A stretch of 64,000 nt of DNA from Bacteroidales bacterium (GTDB taxonomy: Bacteria; Bacteroidota; Bacteroidia; Bacteroidales; UBA932): positions 124,001-188,000 of the forward strand of contig JAFRXI010000043.1 in the NCBI GenBank assembly GCA_017437755.1, written 5' to 3'. Positions 1 to 10,500 of the stretch are shown piece by piece. Position numbers and translations under genes: made by a program. The notes beneath the pieces were generated by a model, which worked only from the letters and a program-made list of their open reading frames with translations, was not told the origin of the DNA and did no database searches. Within the stretch, counting starts at the first letter, position 1. Each line of letters starts with the position of its first letter.

Positions 1-525
1 GGAAGCTCCGTCGGTGGCGCTGATCGGCTTACCTGCCGAATCAGTCACAGCCTCCCAGGAGGAACCGCCGTCCATGGATACCTCCCAGAAACCGTCGGAA
101 GATATCCTTACCTGAGGCGTGGCCCCGTCGTGGTTTCCCACCGGTGCGGCACCGCTAATCAGGTCGAAAGTGGTTCCCCCGTCCACCGAGATTACCCAGC
201 GTCCGTCCTTGTCCACACCGATTACCGGGACAATGGCAGCGGCATCCTTCCCGAAGGTTACCTTGACGGTTGTCCCGTCGCTGAGTTCCAGCTCATAACC
301 ATGCTCGACACTCTTGTGGCCCACGATGATTATATTCCCTTCCCGGAGGAATTTTCCGGCAGCTATGGCATTGGAATTCGCCGATGCCACCGCATCCTCC
401 AGCTGGTCGAGGCTTGCCGAAAGCTTGTCCATGCGGTCCTCCAGCGAGGAGGTGTCAACGCAGGAAAGCACCGTGCAAAGCATCGTCGCAGCCGCGAGGA
501 ATGATTTGATTCTGAATACTTTCAT
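1..525 (-). CDS. DUF4988-like surface lipoprotein, C-terminus missing at window edge
   Basis: Reading leftward from ATG at 525 gives 175 codons with no stop before position 1, so only the N-terminal part is present. The protein starts MKVFRIKSF, has a hydrophobic leader ending LCTVLSC (lipobox) and then a short heptad-like stretch (SLEDRMDKLSASLDQLEDAV), followed by repeats of the type DGxWxxSxDGG. This layout of lipid anchor, coiled coil and Trp/Gly-rich repeats is that of DUF4988-type lipoproteins that precede carbohydrate-active or glycan-binding domains in Bacteroidales PULs. Its start overlaps the sulfatase stop (ATGA), so it is translated with the operon. The functional domain lies outside the window; PL29-type lyases carry similar N-termini, but this is only a guess. 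Confidence 0.7.
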   Translation of the reverse strand, partial: MKVFRIKSFLAAATMLCTVLSCVDTSSLEDRMDKLSASLDQLEDAVASANSNAIAAGKFLREGNIIIVGHKSVEHGYELELSDGTTVKVTFGKDAAAIVPVIGVDKDGRWVISVDGGTTFDLISGAAPVGNHDGATPQVRISSDGFWEVSMDGGSSWEAVTDSAGKPISATDGAS

Positions 526-2027
526 ATCTGTTCCAATATTTTATCCAATATATTGTCCCTGTACCAGGGGTCATTGCTTTCCTCAAGCTTTTTCCGGAGC
601 TGGGCGCAAAGCGTCTGGAAAAGCTCCGGGTTCTCCTCCCTCGGGAGGGGATGCATCTGATAAGGATCGGCCAGGTCGTCGAAAATCATTATTCCGTCCA
701 GGCTGAAATCCCTTTTTACGGATATCTCCATCGTATGTCCGGCCGTCCTTATTCCCCTCGCCACCGGGAAGAAGCTCCTGTAAAGGCCGTCGGCATCCGG
801 TTCCCCGTTGACATTGCGGAGGTACAGCGCAGCCTCAGGACGCTCCCCTTCCCCACTCATGAACACAGCGGAAAGGTCCTGTCCTTCAACCGTTTCCGGA
901 ACCCTGGCACCGGCAAGGGACAGAAGGGTGGGCATTATGTCCACCGACGACAGCAGCACCGGATCGGTCCTGTGCGACAGCCGGCCGGGATACCTTATGA
1001 TGAAAGGTACGTTGAACGACTCGGTCCAGATTGAATTCTTGGGATCGTCCACGGAATGGCTGCACATAGTCTCACCATGGTCCGAGGTGAAGACCACTAT
1101 CGTATTCCGGTCGAGTCCCTGTGCCCGGAGTTCTTCCAGTATCCGGCCGAAGCCCCTGTCAACCGCGGTTACATTGGCAAAGTATTCCCTTGCCGACGGC
1201 GCCTTGGACATTGTTGTATCGGCATTCGGCCTTCGGTAGAGTTCAGTCAGCGACATTCCGGAATAAAGTGCGTAATCCTCTGCCACACAGTCGGTTTCGG
1301 GATTGGAGTACGGGCTGTGGGGAGGATTGTAGGCCACGCAGAGGAAGAACGGGCGCTTCCTGTCACGCGTACGTAGGAATTCCAGGGCCTTGCCGGTCTC
1401 ATGTTCAACCGAGAATTCATGCGGATCGTGGCGGACGCCGTCCGTATCCCAGTAATGGGGATTCCTGTGCTCGTCGAAGGTCCCATAGGAATACCACCAG
1501 GAAAAGCCGTGGCGGCGCTCCGGCGGGGTATATGCGTCCCACTCAGGGTTGCGGGAACTGACATAGCTTCCCGGATTGGCCGGATCGTTCTTCATGGGGA
1601 CCTCGGCATGGAGCTTACCTATATAGGCGCACTCGTATCCTTCGGAAGACAGCACGTCGGATATGCATACGGCATCGGGACGGAGGGTATTCTCCGGTCT
1701 CAGCGCCATGCAGTTGGAGTAAATCCCGTTGCGGCCGGGATACATTCCGGTGAGGAACATCCCCCTGTAGGGACTGGAAAGGGGACAGGTGGACATGGCC
1801 CTTGTCAGCACCAGAGATTCCCGGGCGAAAGCGTCCAGATTCGGTGTTACAACCGGATCGGCCACCCAAGGCTGTGCGCCGGCGAACTCCGGAGAATCCC
1901 AGAAAGCCATGGCGCTGCAACGGAACTGGTCGGGAAAAACGTAAACTATATTGGGACGTTTCTCCTGCCCCGTGCACGATACGGCAAGCAGTCCGATCGA
2001 CGGCAGTATGCAGTCTTTAAATTTCAT
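522..2027 (-). CDS. S1-family sulfatase, serine type, lipoprotein
   Basis: 501 aa exolytic or endolytic sulfatase predicted to remove sulfate esters from glycosaminoglycan chains. Leader with Cys18 (LLAVSC) suggests a lipoprotein. The formylglycine motif is S84-S-P-Y-R followed by GMFLTG, so this is a serine-type enzyme needing an anaerobic sulfatase-maturating enzyme (anSME), which is not encoded in the window. NIVYVFPDQ near residue 26 supplies metal ligands and TSDHGE the second metal-site cluster. The gene overlaps the upstream PL8 gene by 11 bp and the downstream lipoprotein by 4 bp, so it belongs to the leftward PUL operon. Sequence flavour resembles chondroitin 4-O-sulfatases of the S1_27 type, but the subfamily call needs a SulfAtlas comparison. 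Confidence 0.88.
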   Translation of the reverse strand: MKFKDCILPSIGLLAVSCTGQEKRPNIVYVFPDQFRCSAMAFWDSPEFAGAQPWVADPVVTPNLDAFARESLVLTRAMSTCPLSSPYRGMFLTGMYPGRNGIYSNCMALRPENTLRPDAVCISDVLSSEGYECAYIGKLHAEVPMKNDPANPGSYVSSRNPEWDAYTPPERRHGFSWWYSYGTFDEHRNPHYWDTDGVRHDPHEFSVEHETGKALEFLRTRDRKRPFFLCVAYNPPHSPYSNPETDCVAEDYALYSGMSLTELYRRPNADTTMSKAPSAREYFANVTAVDRGFGRILEELRAQGLDRNTIVVFTSDHGETMCSHSVDDPKNSIWTESFNVPFIIRYPGRLSHRTDPVLLSSVDIMPTLLSLAGARVPETVEGQDLSAVFMSGEGERPEAALYLRNVNGEPDADGLYRSFFPVARGIRTAGHTMEISVKRDFSLDGIMIFDDLADPYQMHPLPREENPELFQTLCAQLRKKLEESNDPWYRDNILDKILEQI

Positions 2028-4881
2028 CTTTCTCAGTCATTACCAGTTTTTCAGTACGGCCTTCAGAAGTCGGGACGATCAGCCTGGTGGAATCTCCCTC
2101 TTCCCTGACTATTGTTCCCTCGGGAGCGGATACCGCATTCCAAAGGCCTGCCAGAAGCAATTCCACACTCACCTCACCGCAGTCATTATTCACCCACTTC
2201 CTGGAATAAATGCTCCTTTCCACATACTTCCCATCAGAGGTGAACACCTCGTCGGCCGGTCCCCTGTACAGTGCCAGGTCAGGATTGGAAACGCTGATTT
2301 CCAGTTTGTTCCCGTTCCCGGAATACATAAGCATGCAAGGAGTGGAATACTTTATCAGGTCACTCACGGGGCCATCCTCGAACACCGCTGCTCCGACGGT
2401 GCCGCAATATTCGACGGCGTGCAGCCGACAGGTGCGGGAAAGCAGGCGATACGGTTTCCCTGACATGGGAGTCCCTTCGGGAGACAGTTCCACCATGTAC
2501 TCATAGGTAGGCCTGTCCTGACGGATATATGCCTTTTCATACCAGTTGGAGGTGGGGGCGTCGGTCTCCTCGTGGAGGGATTGCTGCAGCCGGCGGGTAT
2601 ATACCGTCTCACCGTCAAACACGGTCCAGCGGTTGCCGAACCTGTCTTCCAGCACAGTCCGCCCGGAGAGCGAATCGGCCTTTGACAGCACAGGGAGGGC
2701 GTTCTGGAAAAGGGTCGTATGCACAGGGATGTCGCTTTCTATGTCGGACCCCAGGCAGACCGTCACCGGACCGAACACGAAGTAACTCTTGCGGGCGCGC
2801 AGGGAACCGTTGTACTTGGGATTCTCATGGAGTTTCATGGCATAGGCCCCCGAGTTCCCGTGGGAGACCCCTCCGGCGAACCATTCGTCGGAAAGGAGCA
2901 TTTCCTCATAGCCGGAATACTCGTCCGGATTGATGACATGGGCCTTCATGGACTCCATGGGGAGAGGTGCGGCAGTGGTGCCGGGGATATGGCACCAGTC
3001 GTAGCCGTCAACCGTATAGGTTGGTCCGGACGGGGGCAGGATTTCCATGCTGCCATGCGTCAGGTACCTTCCGTAATGGTTGGCACCCCTGTATATTTCG
3101 GCCGACCATAGGTAACGGCTGTGTCCAGCTATGGTAACCAGCCATTCCCCGCTCCTGGCAGAGAGCGAACAGTTGTAGCCGTAGACCCTGACTCCCTGGG
3201 GCGCAGGCTCGGCCCCGGGAGCGCCGGAAAGCCTCCTGTGGGCAGCCAGCATCACCGAATCCACGCTGCATTTACCGTCAGGGGTACCGGAATCGGCCAT
3301 CATGGAATAATGCCATGGAACTAGGGTTCCCTTGCCGTCGGGGTGGCGGCCGGACATCGCCAGGGGGAAGTTGGCCGGATTGCAGTAGAAACGCATCTCC
3401 AGAAGGGCCTTGCGGAGGATTCCGTGACTTTCGGCAGAAATGGCGAAAGAGGTCCCGTGAAGCAGCCACACGGCCCTTACCGCACCGTCGAAGCCTCCCA
3501 CCGCATAAGCCGGATAAGCCCTGCGGTGATGGAATACGGTACCGTCGGTCTTGAAGCAGGCCTTTGTGCCGCCGGTGTACTTGAAGCCGTTGTCCACCCA
3601 TCTGGACAGAGCCTTCATCATGGCATGGGCACGCGGACCGTCGTCCATCAGCAGGACGGAGGCCACCCGGCTGAGAAGATAGGTATTGAACGCATCGATA
3701 TCCATCCCGGGGGTCTCAGGGGCCGTTTTAACCTCGCCCAGACCCGAGAACCATTCGCATGCAGCCTGCACCTGCTCCAACAGTCCGGCCTTCCGGAGCA
3801 CGTCCTTCATGATGACTGGACCGGTATAGAAATTCCGCATGCTGTAGCCAAGGTGGTGCAGCGTGCCCTGCGCGCTGCCGGCGGCGAATCCCTGGTCCAG
3901 GAGATGCCTGGTCATGTCCACGTAAATCCTTTCAAACTCCTCCTTTGCGTATGGATCCTTTTCACGTTTCCATCCAAGCGCAATGCGGTACAGGTTGTCG
4001 TTGTACGCACGCAGGAGCTGTCCCTCGGCAGCGAACCGGGCCGAAGCATCGCGGATACCCAGGTTTATGTAGGTCTCGCCGTATCGGGTGAAGAAGACGG
4101 GCTTTCCGGTGACCGTTCCGTCAGGATTGTAACGGATGCCGTAGCTGCCGTAAACCTCGCGGGCTTTTTTCAGAGCGTATCCCTTCCCGCCCCCGGAAAT
4201 CAGGTCCACGAAGCGCTTCCGGACCGTTTCCAGCTCAGTCACTTCCCTTTCCGTGACCCGCTTCCCTACAGGTATATCAAGATTACGGTTCCAGTGCCGG
4301 TTCAGAAGCAGCCAGTGGATTCTGGTCTCCGGATTGATGAACGGAGCCTGGAAGTCAGCCGTATGATATCGGACGTCTTCGAACACCGCCGGAATGATCC
4401 CGTCGAAGAAGAGGGTTCCGCGCCTCGCCCCCACCGGAACAATCCGGATCTGGTCCATTCCGGTTTCTGGAGTGCCTTCCATGTCGCGGTCAAAGGCCAC
4501 CCATGCGCCTCTCCAGCCCGTGAATCCAAGTTTGTAAGGGAAAGAGCAGCAGACCTTTCCATCTTTCAGAAATTCAAAGCGAAGGCTGCCTTCGAGAGGC
4601 TTGGGGGAATAGACCCAGAATACGAACGAGGAGACCGACGTTTCCTCGGGGTTGGGATTCCCGGGCAGATAGCCCACGTCCACCTTCAAGGACAGGGACT
4701 GCCTGCGGCCGCACCAACTCCACTTGAGGGAACGGGAACCGGTTTTGTAATGCTCAGCGCTGCTTCCCTTCCCATCCTCGAAGGAAAGATAGGAAGGATG
4801 CACGATCTCTACCTGGGCCCTTGCCCCAACCGGGGCGGCACAGAGCAGGAACAGAACCGGTATATATCTCCAAAGGCGCAT
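2017..4881 (-). CDS. Polysaccharide lyase family 8 (chondroitin/hyaluronan lyase), copy 1
   Basis: 954 aa secreted lyase with Sec signal (MRLWRYIPVLFLLCAAPVGARA). It would cleave uronic-acid-containing glycosaminoglycans by beta-elimination, leaving 4,5-unsaturated ends for the GH88 enzyme. Residues matching the Proteus chondroitinase ABC catalytic set are all visible: His452 and Tyr459 in FHHRRAYPAY, Arg512 in SGRHPDG and Glu595 in SAEIYRGANHYGRY. Layout: N-terminal beta-sandwich to about 190, alpha/alpha toroid about 200-520, C-terminal beta-sandwiches after that. Only 3 bp separate it from the upstream DUF5017 gene. The second PL8 in the same operon shares the catalytic set but diverges strongly elsewhere, suggesting different sulfation or chain-position preferences. 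Confidence 0.92.
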   Translation of the reverse strand: MRLWRYIPVLFLLCAAPVGARAQVEIVHPSYLSFEDGKGSSAEHYKTGSRSLKWSWCGRRQSLSLKVDVGYLPGNPNPEETSVSSFVFWVYSPKPLEGSLRFEFLKDGKVCCSFPYKLGFTGWRGAWVAFDRDMEGTPETGMDQIRIVPVGARRGTLFFDGIIPAVFEDVRYHTADFQAPFINPETRIHWLLLNRHWNRNLDIPVGKRVTEREVTELETVRKRFVDLISGGGKGYALKKAREVYGSYGIRYNPDGTVTGKPVFFTRYGETYINLGIRDASARFAAEGQLLRAYNDNLYRIALGWKREKDPYAKEEFERIYVDMTRHLLDQGFAAGSAQGTLHHLGYSMRNFYTGPVIMKDVLRKAGLLEQVQAACEWFSGLGEVKTAPETPGMDIDAFNTYLLSRVASVLLMDDGPRAHAMMKALSRWVDNGFKYTGGTKACFKTDGTVFHHRRAYPAYAVGGFDGAVRAVWLLHGTSFAISAESHGILRKALLEMRFYCNPANFPLAMSGRHPDGKGTLVPWHYSMMADSGTPDGKCSVDSVMLAAHRRLSGAPGAEPAPQGVRVYGYNCSLSARSGEWLVTIAGHSRYLWSAEIYRGANHYGRYLTHGSMEILPPSGPTYTVDGYDWCHIPGTTAAPLPMESMKAHVINPDEYSGYEEMLLSDEWFAGGVSHGNSGAYAMKLHENPKYNGSLRARKSYFVFGPVTVCLGSDIESDIPVHTTLFQNALPVLSKADSLSGRTVLEDRFGNRWTVFDGETVYTRRLQQSLHEETDAPTSNWYEKAYIRQDRPTYEYMVELSPEGTPMSGKPYRLLSRTCRLHAVEYCGTVGAAVFEDGPVSDLIKYSTPCMLMYSGNGNKLEISVSNPDLALYRGPADEVFTSDGKYVERSIYSRKWVNNDCGEVSVELLLAGLWNAVSAPEGTIVREEGDSTRLIVPTSEGRTEKLVMTEKDEI

Positions 4882-4884
4882 CAG

Positions 4885-5838
4885 TTACTTGTCTATTACG
4901 CTGAATCTCAATTCCTTCAGTATCCTGCTGGAGCCAAGGTAGTTGGCATTGGTACAAACGAAGCTTGCAGTATAGTTACCGGGCTTGTCATAGACATACT
5001 CGTACGACTTCATGTAATTCTGAAGATTCTTCACCACGGTTCCCTTGTCGTTGGCCACACGGTTCAGCGCCGACGGGGTGGAAATGGCCCAGCCGTCGAT
5101 GGACTCGGGATAGAGGGTCGCGTTGCAGCCCTGGAAAATGATATCGGCAGTGGCCGGCTTGTTGAACTGGATGGTCCCGTTGCCTCCGTTATTCTCGTAA
5201 GCGTTTGAATACCAGTCATTGAGCATGACAGTAGTGAAATTCAGCTCGGTAATCTTCATGGTGGAAGGCTCGGCTCCCTCCATGTCCAGCACCAGCGAAC
5301 CGCTCAGCCAGTAGGTCCTCTGGGCGCTCTTCCCGTCGCGGACCGGTTTCCAATGGAAAGCCACCGTGAAATTGTCCAGATAACCGTTCATCTCATAGGA
5401 CTGGTGGGTCCATACCTGGGATGCGCCTTCCTCGTAGTCGAGCCTGGTCCATCCCTGCATTCCCCCGTCCACCATGGCTTTGACAGTAGCCTTGTCGGCC
5501 TCGGCGTCATCGCCCTTGAGCCCGGCAAAGGAGTTTGAGACATATACCTCAAGTCCGTCCTTGTAGCCATAGCGGGCCTGGTAGTCGAGGTTCAGCATTG
5601 CCGAGTTCACCTGTTCCACGGGCACCGAATAACGGTCCTTGAAACGGTACTGGGCGCCTGTTTCGCCGCTGTAGAACAGGATGTTGTCAACATTCCCGTC
5701 GATCAGGAAACGGACCGGTTCCCCGGTCATATAAGTATTTGCGGGATCGAGCGTTATGTTACAATCCACGGGTTCCACTATATCCTGGGTGCAGGAAGCC
5801 GCCAGGACGGGAATCATAAGCAGACATATCTTTTTCAT
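4885..5838 (-). CDS. DUF5017 PUL surface lipoprotein (SusE-position)
   Basis: About 317 aa from the MKKICLLMIP start at 5838; a start 12 bp further upstream (5850) is possible but adds MVTV before the obvious signal peptide. Lipobox LAASC. The segment FLIDGNVDNILFYSGETG is the characteristic N-terminal pattern of DUF5017 proteins, which sit directly after SusD in many Bacteroidales PULs. By position and lipid anchor it is a surface glycan-binding protein that helps SusC/D capture the chain; no catalytic motif is visible. It lies 5 bp after susD and 3 bp before the PL8 gene. Binding specificity cannot be read from the sequence. Confidence 0.82.
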   Translation of the reverse strand: MKKICLLMIPVLAASCTQDIVEPVDCNITLDPANTYMTGEPVRFLIDGNVDNILFYSGETGAQYRFKDRYSVPVEQVNSAMLNLDYQARYGYKDGLEVYVSNSFAGLKGDDAEADKATVKAMVDGGMQGWTRLDYEEGASQVWTHQSYEMNGYLDNFTVAFHWKPVRDGKSAQRTYWLSGSLVLDMEGAEPSTMKITELNFTTVMLNDWYSNAYENNGGNGTIQFNKPATADIIFQGCNATLYPESIDGWAISTPSALNRVANDKGTVVKNLQNYMKSYEYVYDKPGNYTASFVCTNANYLGSSRILKELRFSVIDK

Positions 5839-5843
5839 AACCG

Positions 5844-7547
5844 TTACCATAAGGGGTTCTGTACCAGAAGGGTGTTGACACCCAGTTCGATGTTGGGTAT
5901 GGGAAGGCAGACATGACGGTCAGCCACGGCCTCGCCTATAGCGGCGGCATAGCCGCTCTTGGTGTTCTTGTTCCAGCGCTCGTCGGCGGTCCACTGGCCG
6001 TACTCGTTCATGGCCTTTACGAATATTCCCCAGCGGATCAGGTCGTACTTGCGGAGGGATTCAAAACAGAGCTCGCGTCCGCGTTCGTTCCGGACCAGTT
6101 CCCGGAAAGAATCCCGGTCGTACGATTCATAAGGCAGAGTCTTGATTCCGGCACGGTCCCTGACGAGTTTGACGCAGTCATAAGCCTTCCGGGAAGGTGC
6201 TCCCTCGTACTCGTTTGACGCCTCGGCATACATCAGCAGGACGTCGGAGTAGCGGAGAAGCGGGTAATTGATCGTGGTCCAGAGGTTTTTGGCCGTCTTG
6301 ACACCCTCATACTCAACCTCTCGGCGGTACTTGCCGCAGTTGCGGATAGCCTGCGCCGCAGTGGGGTCCTGAGTGGTGGTCACTGAATTATAGGCATACG
6401 GGGTCTTGTCGATGGAAGCAAGACTCTTGGTCTTGCCGTCGGAACCGTCAGAGCCGTAAGGCGGATTGTTGCTCCCGGAATAGTTGTACGGGGGCAGGTT
6501 CCATTCCTGGCGGACGTCGGTTATCCTGCCCAGCTGATATTCATCTTCGGTACGGTCGGTGGCCCAGTACAGGTCCCACAGCTTGAGGCTGCCGTCGTAC
6601 ATGCCATAGGAATAATTGCATTTGAAAGTGGCGTAATCACTGCTGCCGGTGCTCTGGAGGCCGATAACGTCACCGATCCTGCCGTTGCTCCACGACGAGG
6701 CGCTGGAACGGTCGCCGAGGAATTCCACCTCCCACATTGACTCGTGATACTCGGTATCGTACTGGTCTTTTATCATGTTGATGAACACCTGGCTGTAATC
6801 GGGGTTGAGTCTGTGGAGACCGCTGGAAATCACCTCGTCGGCATGCTCCATGGCCTTTTGCATGAATCCCTTCTTGTCCCCTCCCTTGACGGAGGCGCCG
6901 GCCATGAACAGGTAGACCCTGGAGAGGATGCCGTGGATGGTGGTTGCAGTGACCCTGGAAGGCTGGATAGCAGGATCTTCCGCGGCTTTGCCAAGGCACT
7001 CTTCCATCTCGGAGGCCGCCCAGGAAAGTACCTCGTACTGGGGAGAGGCCGCGCACAGGACGTCCTTGTGCTCGGTCACCTCTTCCTTGCGCATGGGGAC
7101 GTCGCCCCAGGCCTGGGCCAGTACAAAGTGATAATACGCCCTGAGGAAGCGGGCCTCGTTGTACATCCCTCCGTCGGGATCGTATTCCGACCCGTCAATC
7201 GCAGCCATGAACGCATTGGCGTTGCGGATACCGGCATAGATACGCGTCCATGCCTCGTAGATCTCGGTAGTACTTGCGTCATACCTGTACTGGGGAGCCG
7301 CGGTGGATGACTGGGGTGCGCGGTTGAAATAGCAGAGGTCGTCCACGCCGGAAAGCATCAGCGAGAAATAGTTGCCATAGAACTGATAGTGGTTCATTGC
7401 CCCGTAAACCCCTGACAGTCCGTATTTTGCCTCCAATTCGCTCTTATAGAAGGTCTCCTTGCTTATGACATTGGGAGACAAGTCCAGGAAACTGCAGGAA
7501 GGCAGTGCCACGAGTATGGAAATTGCGAAATAATATATCTTCTTCAT
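5844..7547 (-). CDS. SusD/RagB outer-membrane glycan-binding lipoprotein
   Basis: 567 aa lipoprotein (LPSC, Cys18) with the SusD fold: N-terminal SKETFYKSELEAKYGLSGVYGAM, TPR-like helices in the middle (FLRAYYHFVLAQAWGDVPM) and the C-terminal NERGRELCFESLRKYDLIRWG motif. SusD proteins form the lid on the SusC barrel at the cell surface and hand oligosaccharides to it. The gene is 12 bp downstream of susC, the normal arrangement. The surrounding PL8, GH88 and sulfatase genes suggest a sulfated glycosaminoglycan ligand. Length is typical for the family. Confidence 0.95.
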   Translation of the reverse strand: MKKIYYFAISILVALPSCSFLDLSPNVISKETFYKSELEAKYGLSGVYGAMNHYQFYGNYFSLMLSGVDDLCYFNRAPQSSTAAPQYRYDASTTEIYEAWTRIYAGIRNANAFMAAIDGSEYDPDGGMYNEARFLRAYYHFVLAQAWGDVPMRKEEVTEHKDVLCAASPQYEVLSWAASEMEECLGKAAEDPAIQPSRVTATTIHGILSRVYLFMAGASVKGGDKKGFMQKAMEHADEVISSGLHRLNPDYSQVFINMIKDQYDTEYHESMWEVEFLGDRSSASSWSNGRIGDVIGLQSTGSSDYATFKCNYSYGMYDGSLKLWDLYWATDRTEDEYQLGRITDVRQEWNLPPYNYSGSNNPPYGSDGSDGKTKSLASIDKTPYAYNSVTTTQDPTAAQAIRNCGKYRREVEYEGVKTAKNLWTTINYPLLRYSDVLLMYAEASNEYEGAPSRKAYDCVKLVRDRAGIKTLPYESYDRDSFRELVRNERGRELCFESLRKYDLIRWGIFVKAMNEYGQWTADERWNKNTKSGYAAAIGEAVADRHVCLPIPNIELGVNTLLVQNPLW

Positions 7548-7559
7548 AGCCGTCCCTGT

Positions 7560-10500
7560 TTAGAAAGTAATGTTGATTCCTCCGGTTATGCCCCATGCGC
7601 GGGGGTAGGCCGACCAGTCGAAGCCCGGAGTCAGTACCGACGAGCGGGTGGACACCTCGGGATCGGGACCGGAATAGCCGGAAAGGACCCAGAGATTCTC
7701 ACCCGAGACATACACCCTCATCGATTCGACGCGGACCTTGGCAAGCAGCATCTTGGGAAGGTTGTACCCCAGGGTTATGTTCCTGAGCCTGAGGAACGAA
7801 CCGTCCTCGACAACCCTGGACGAATATACCTCGAGCCCGTTGGAATTCACCCTCGGGATATCCGAGGTGGGGTTCTCGGTGGCATGGAACCGGTTCACAT
7901 AGGAAGTGAACTGGTTCAGGTTCAGTTTGGAACCGCTCTCGAAAATGAGGCGGTTGGCGTTGAGCACGTCATTACCATAGCTCCATGAGAAGAAGAAATT
8001 CAGGTCGAATCCCTTCCAGGCGAGGGTGCTCCCGAAACCGCCGGTGGCAAGGGGCTGGCCGCATCCGATGATGGTGCGGTCGTCGTCGTCGACTATTCCG
8101 TCGCCGTTTATGTCGCGGTAGCGGGGGTCGCCGGGCTTGGTGGCCGACTTGCCCACGCTGTTCATATAAGGCACTCCGTCGTTCAGGATGCCGGAACTGT
8201 TGAAGTCATCGGCCTTGTATGTCCCGTCATAGATGAAGCCGAACATCATACCCGTGGGCTTCCCCACCTGGGTTATATAGGCGTTCTGGCTGTTGTACTT
8301 GTTCTCCCACGTAATGGAGCGGAACAGGGAATACTGGTCGCCGGTCAGCGCAGTCACCTTGTTCCGGTTCACGCCCACGTTGAAATTAAGGGTCCACTCC
8401 AGGTCGGCGGTCCTGACGGGGACCACATCCAGGGTGAATTCCATTCCCTTGTTCTGCATCGATCCGATGTTCAGCATCTCGGTGGTGTATCCCGAGGATG
8501 CGGGGATGGTTGCGGCGAGCAGCAGGTCGTAGGTGTCCTTCAGGTAGAGGTCGCCCGTGAACTTGATCCGGTTGTCGAACAGGGCCAGGTCAAGGCCGAG
8601 GTCGGTCTGCGCGGTGGTCTCCCACTTCAGATGCTCGTTAACCATATTGGAGGGATAGTACCCCGATACGGTCTTGCCGTCGAATACATAGTCAAAGGAG
8701 CTCTGGTCGCCCGGGCTGGTGGAAATCTGCGAATAGAAGTCGTAAGGGGTTGACGTCCTGTTGTTTCCGGTGAGTCCCCATGAGGCGCGCAGCTTACCGT
8801 TGGTGAGCCATGAGGCCCCTTTCAGGAAGTTCTCACGGTTGAAATTCCAGGCCACGGAAGCCGACGGGAAGTATCCCACCCGGTTAGCCTTGGGGAATTT
8901 TGAAGAGCCGTCGGCCCGGAACGATGCGGTCAGGTAGTACCTGTATTTGTAGTTGTAGTTGAGCCTGATGGCGCCCGACATCAGCCGCCAGTCGTATTCA
9001 AACGGGGTAACAGTCTGGAACTGGCCGGTGTGGAGGCCTTTCAGGCCCAGCGTCTCGGTGGTCATCTTGTCCGCCTTGGTTCCGTAGTAGTCGTAATTCT
9101 GGCCGCTCATGGAGAAAATCCCCATCAGCTGGAGGTGGTGCTGCCTGGCGATGTTCTTCGTCCAGGTCAGGACGTAGTCGTTGAGCCAGGTCCTCTGGTC
9201 CCACCAGTAGATCCCTCCGTTGATTCCCTTGCCGGAGGGAGACCCCTCGTAACCGGTATATGTCTGCGTACCGTTGAACTCCTCGCGGCGGCGCTTGTTG
9301 ATGGTATAGCCTCCGGTCACCTTCAGGCGGAGTTCCGGGGTAATGTTCCACAGGAGCGAAGCATTGACGTTGAGGTAGTCCACGACCGTTTTCCTGTACT
9401 CGTTCCTCACGGTCTTGGCCGGATTGAAGCGGTAGTCGTTGGAAGATGCGGCGTCGGTATCGATCAGGGCATCCAGCCAGTCATCGTCCTCGCTTTCCGA
9501 CATCTGGCTCAGGGGACGGACGGGACGGTAGCCCCATACCGAATACATGAGCCATCCCGATGCCGATGAATTCTGCTGGGCGCTGGTGGGATTGGTTCCG
9601 GAAGTAATGCTCCTGGAATAGTTTGCCAGCAGGTCGAACTTGAGGTTCTTGAACACCTGCTGCGAGAAGTTGATCCTGCCCTGATAGCGCTGGAAGTTGG
9701 AATTGACTATGATTCCGTCCTGGTCAAGGGCCGAGAAACTGATGGCATAACTGCTTCCCGTCTTGGCGTTGCCGCCCGACAGGGAAAGGGTGTAGTTCTG
9801 CATCAGGGCGGTACGATAGATCATGTCCTGCCAGTCGGTCGCCTTGACATTGCGGTAATCCTCCAGCGTATACCCGTCGGTCAGATAATAGTTGGTTCCG
9901 CCGTGCGTATCCACAAAGTCCTTCTGCACCTTCACAAAGTCGTAGGCATCCATGAGGTCCACCTTGTTGGATATCTTGTTACCGGTCCAGGTGGCCGAGA
10001 AATTGACTTTCGGCTGGCCTGCGGCGCCCCTCTTGGTGGTTATTACCACTACTCCGTTGGCTCCCCGCGCACCGTATATGGCTGTGGCCGAGGCATCCTT
10101 CAGGATGTCGATGGTCTCTATGTCGGCCGAGCCGAGGGTCGCCGCAAGGGAACTCTCCGAAGGGAAGCCGTCGATGATGTAAAGCGGAGCGCTGGACTGG
10201 GTGAGCGAGTTGTTTCCGCGGATGGTGATATTGGCGTCGGCACCGGGAGTACCGTCACCGGTGGTGACCACCACGCCGGCCACGCGGCCGGTAAGCGCCT
10301 GGTCGAACGAGGTCACCGGCGATTTCATCACATTCTCCATGGATACGGAGGTGACGCTGCCCGTAAGGTCCCTCCTGGCGACGGAGGTATAACCGTCGCT
10401 CACAACCTGGGAAGCGTCCAGCGAGAGGTTGTCTTCCTGCATAACCACATCGATGACCGAACGCCCCGCGACCTTCTCGGTCACATCCTGGTATCCGAGG

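Noticed and set aside
3343-5208. Long + strand frame of 621 codons
   Set aside because: It is antisense to the PL8 and DUF5017 genes, has no recognisable domain and a composition typical of a shadow frame in GC-rich DNA.
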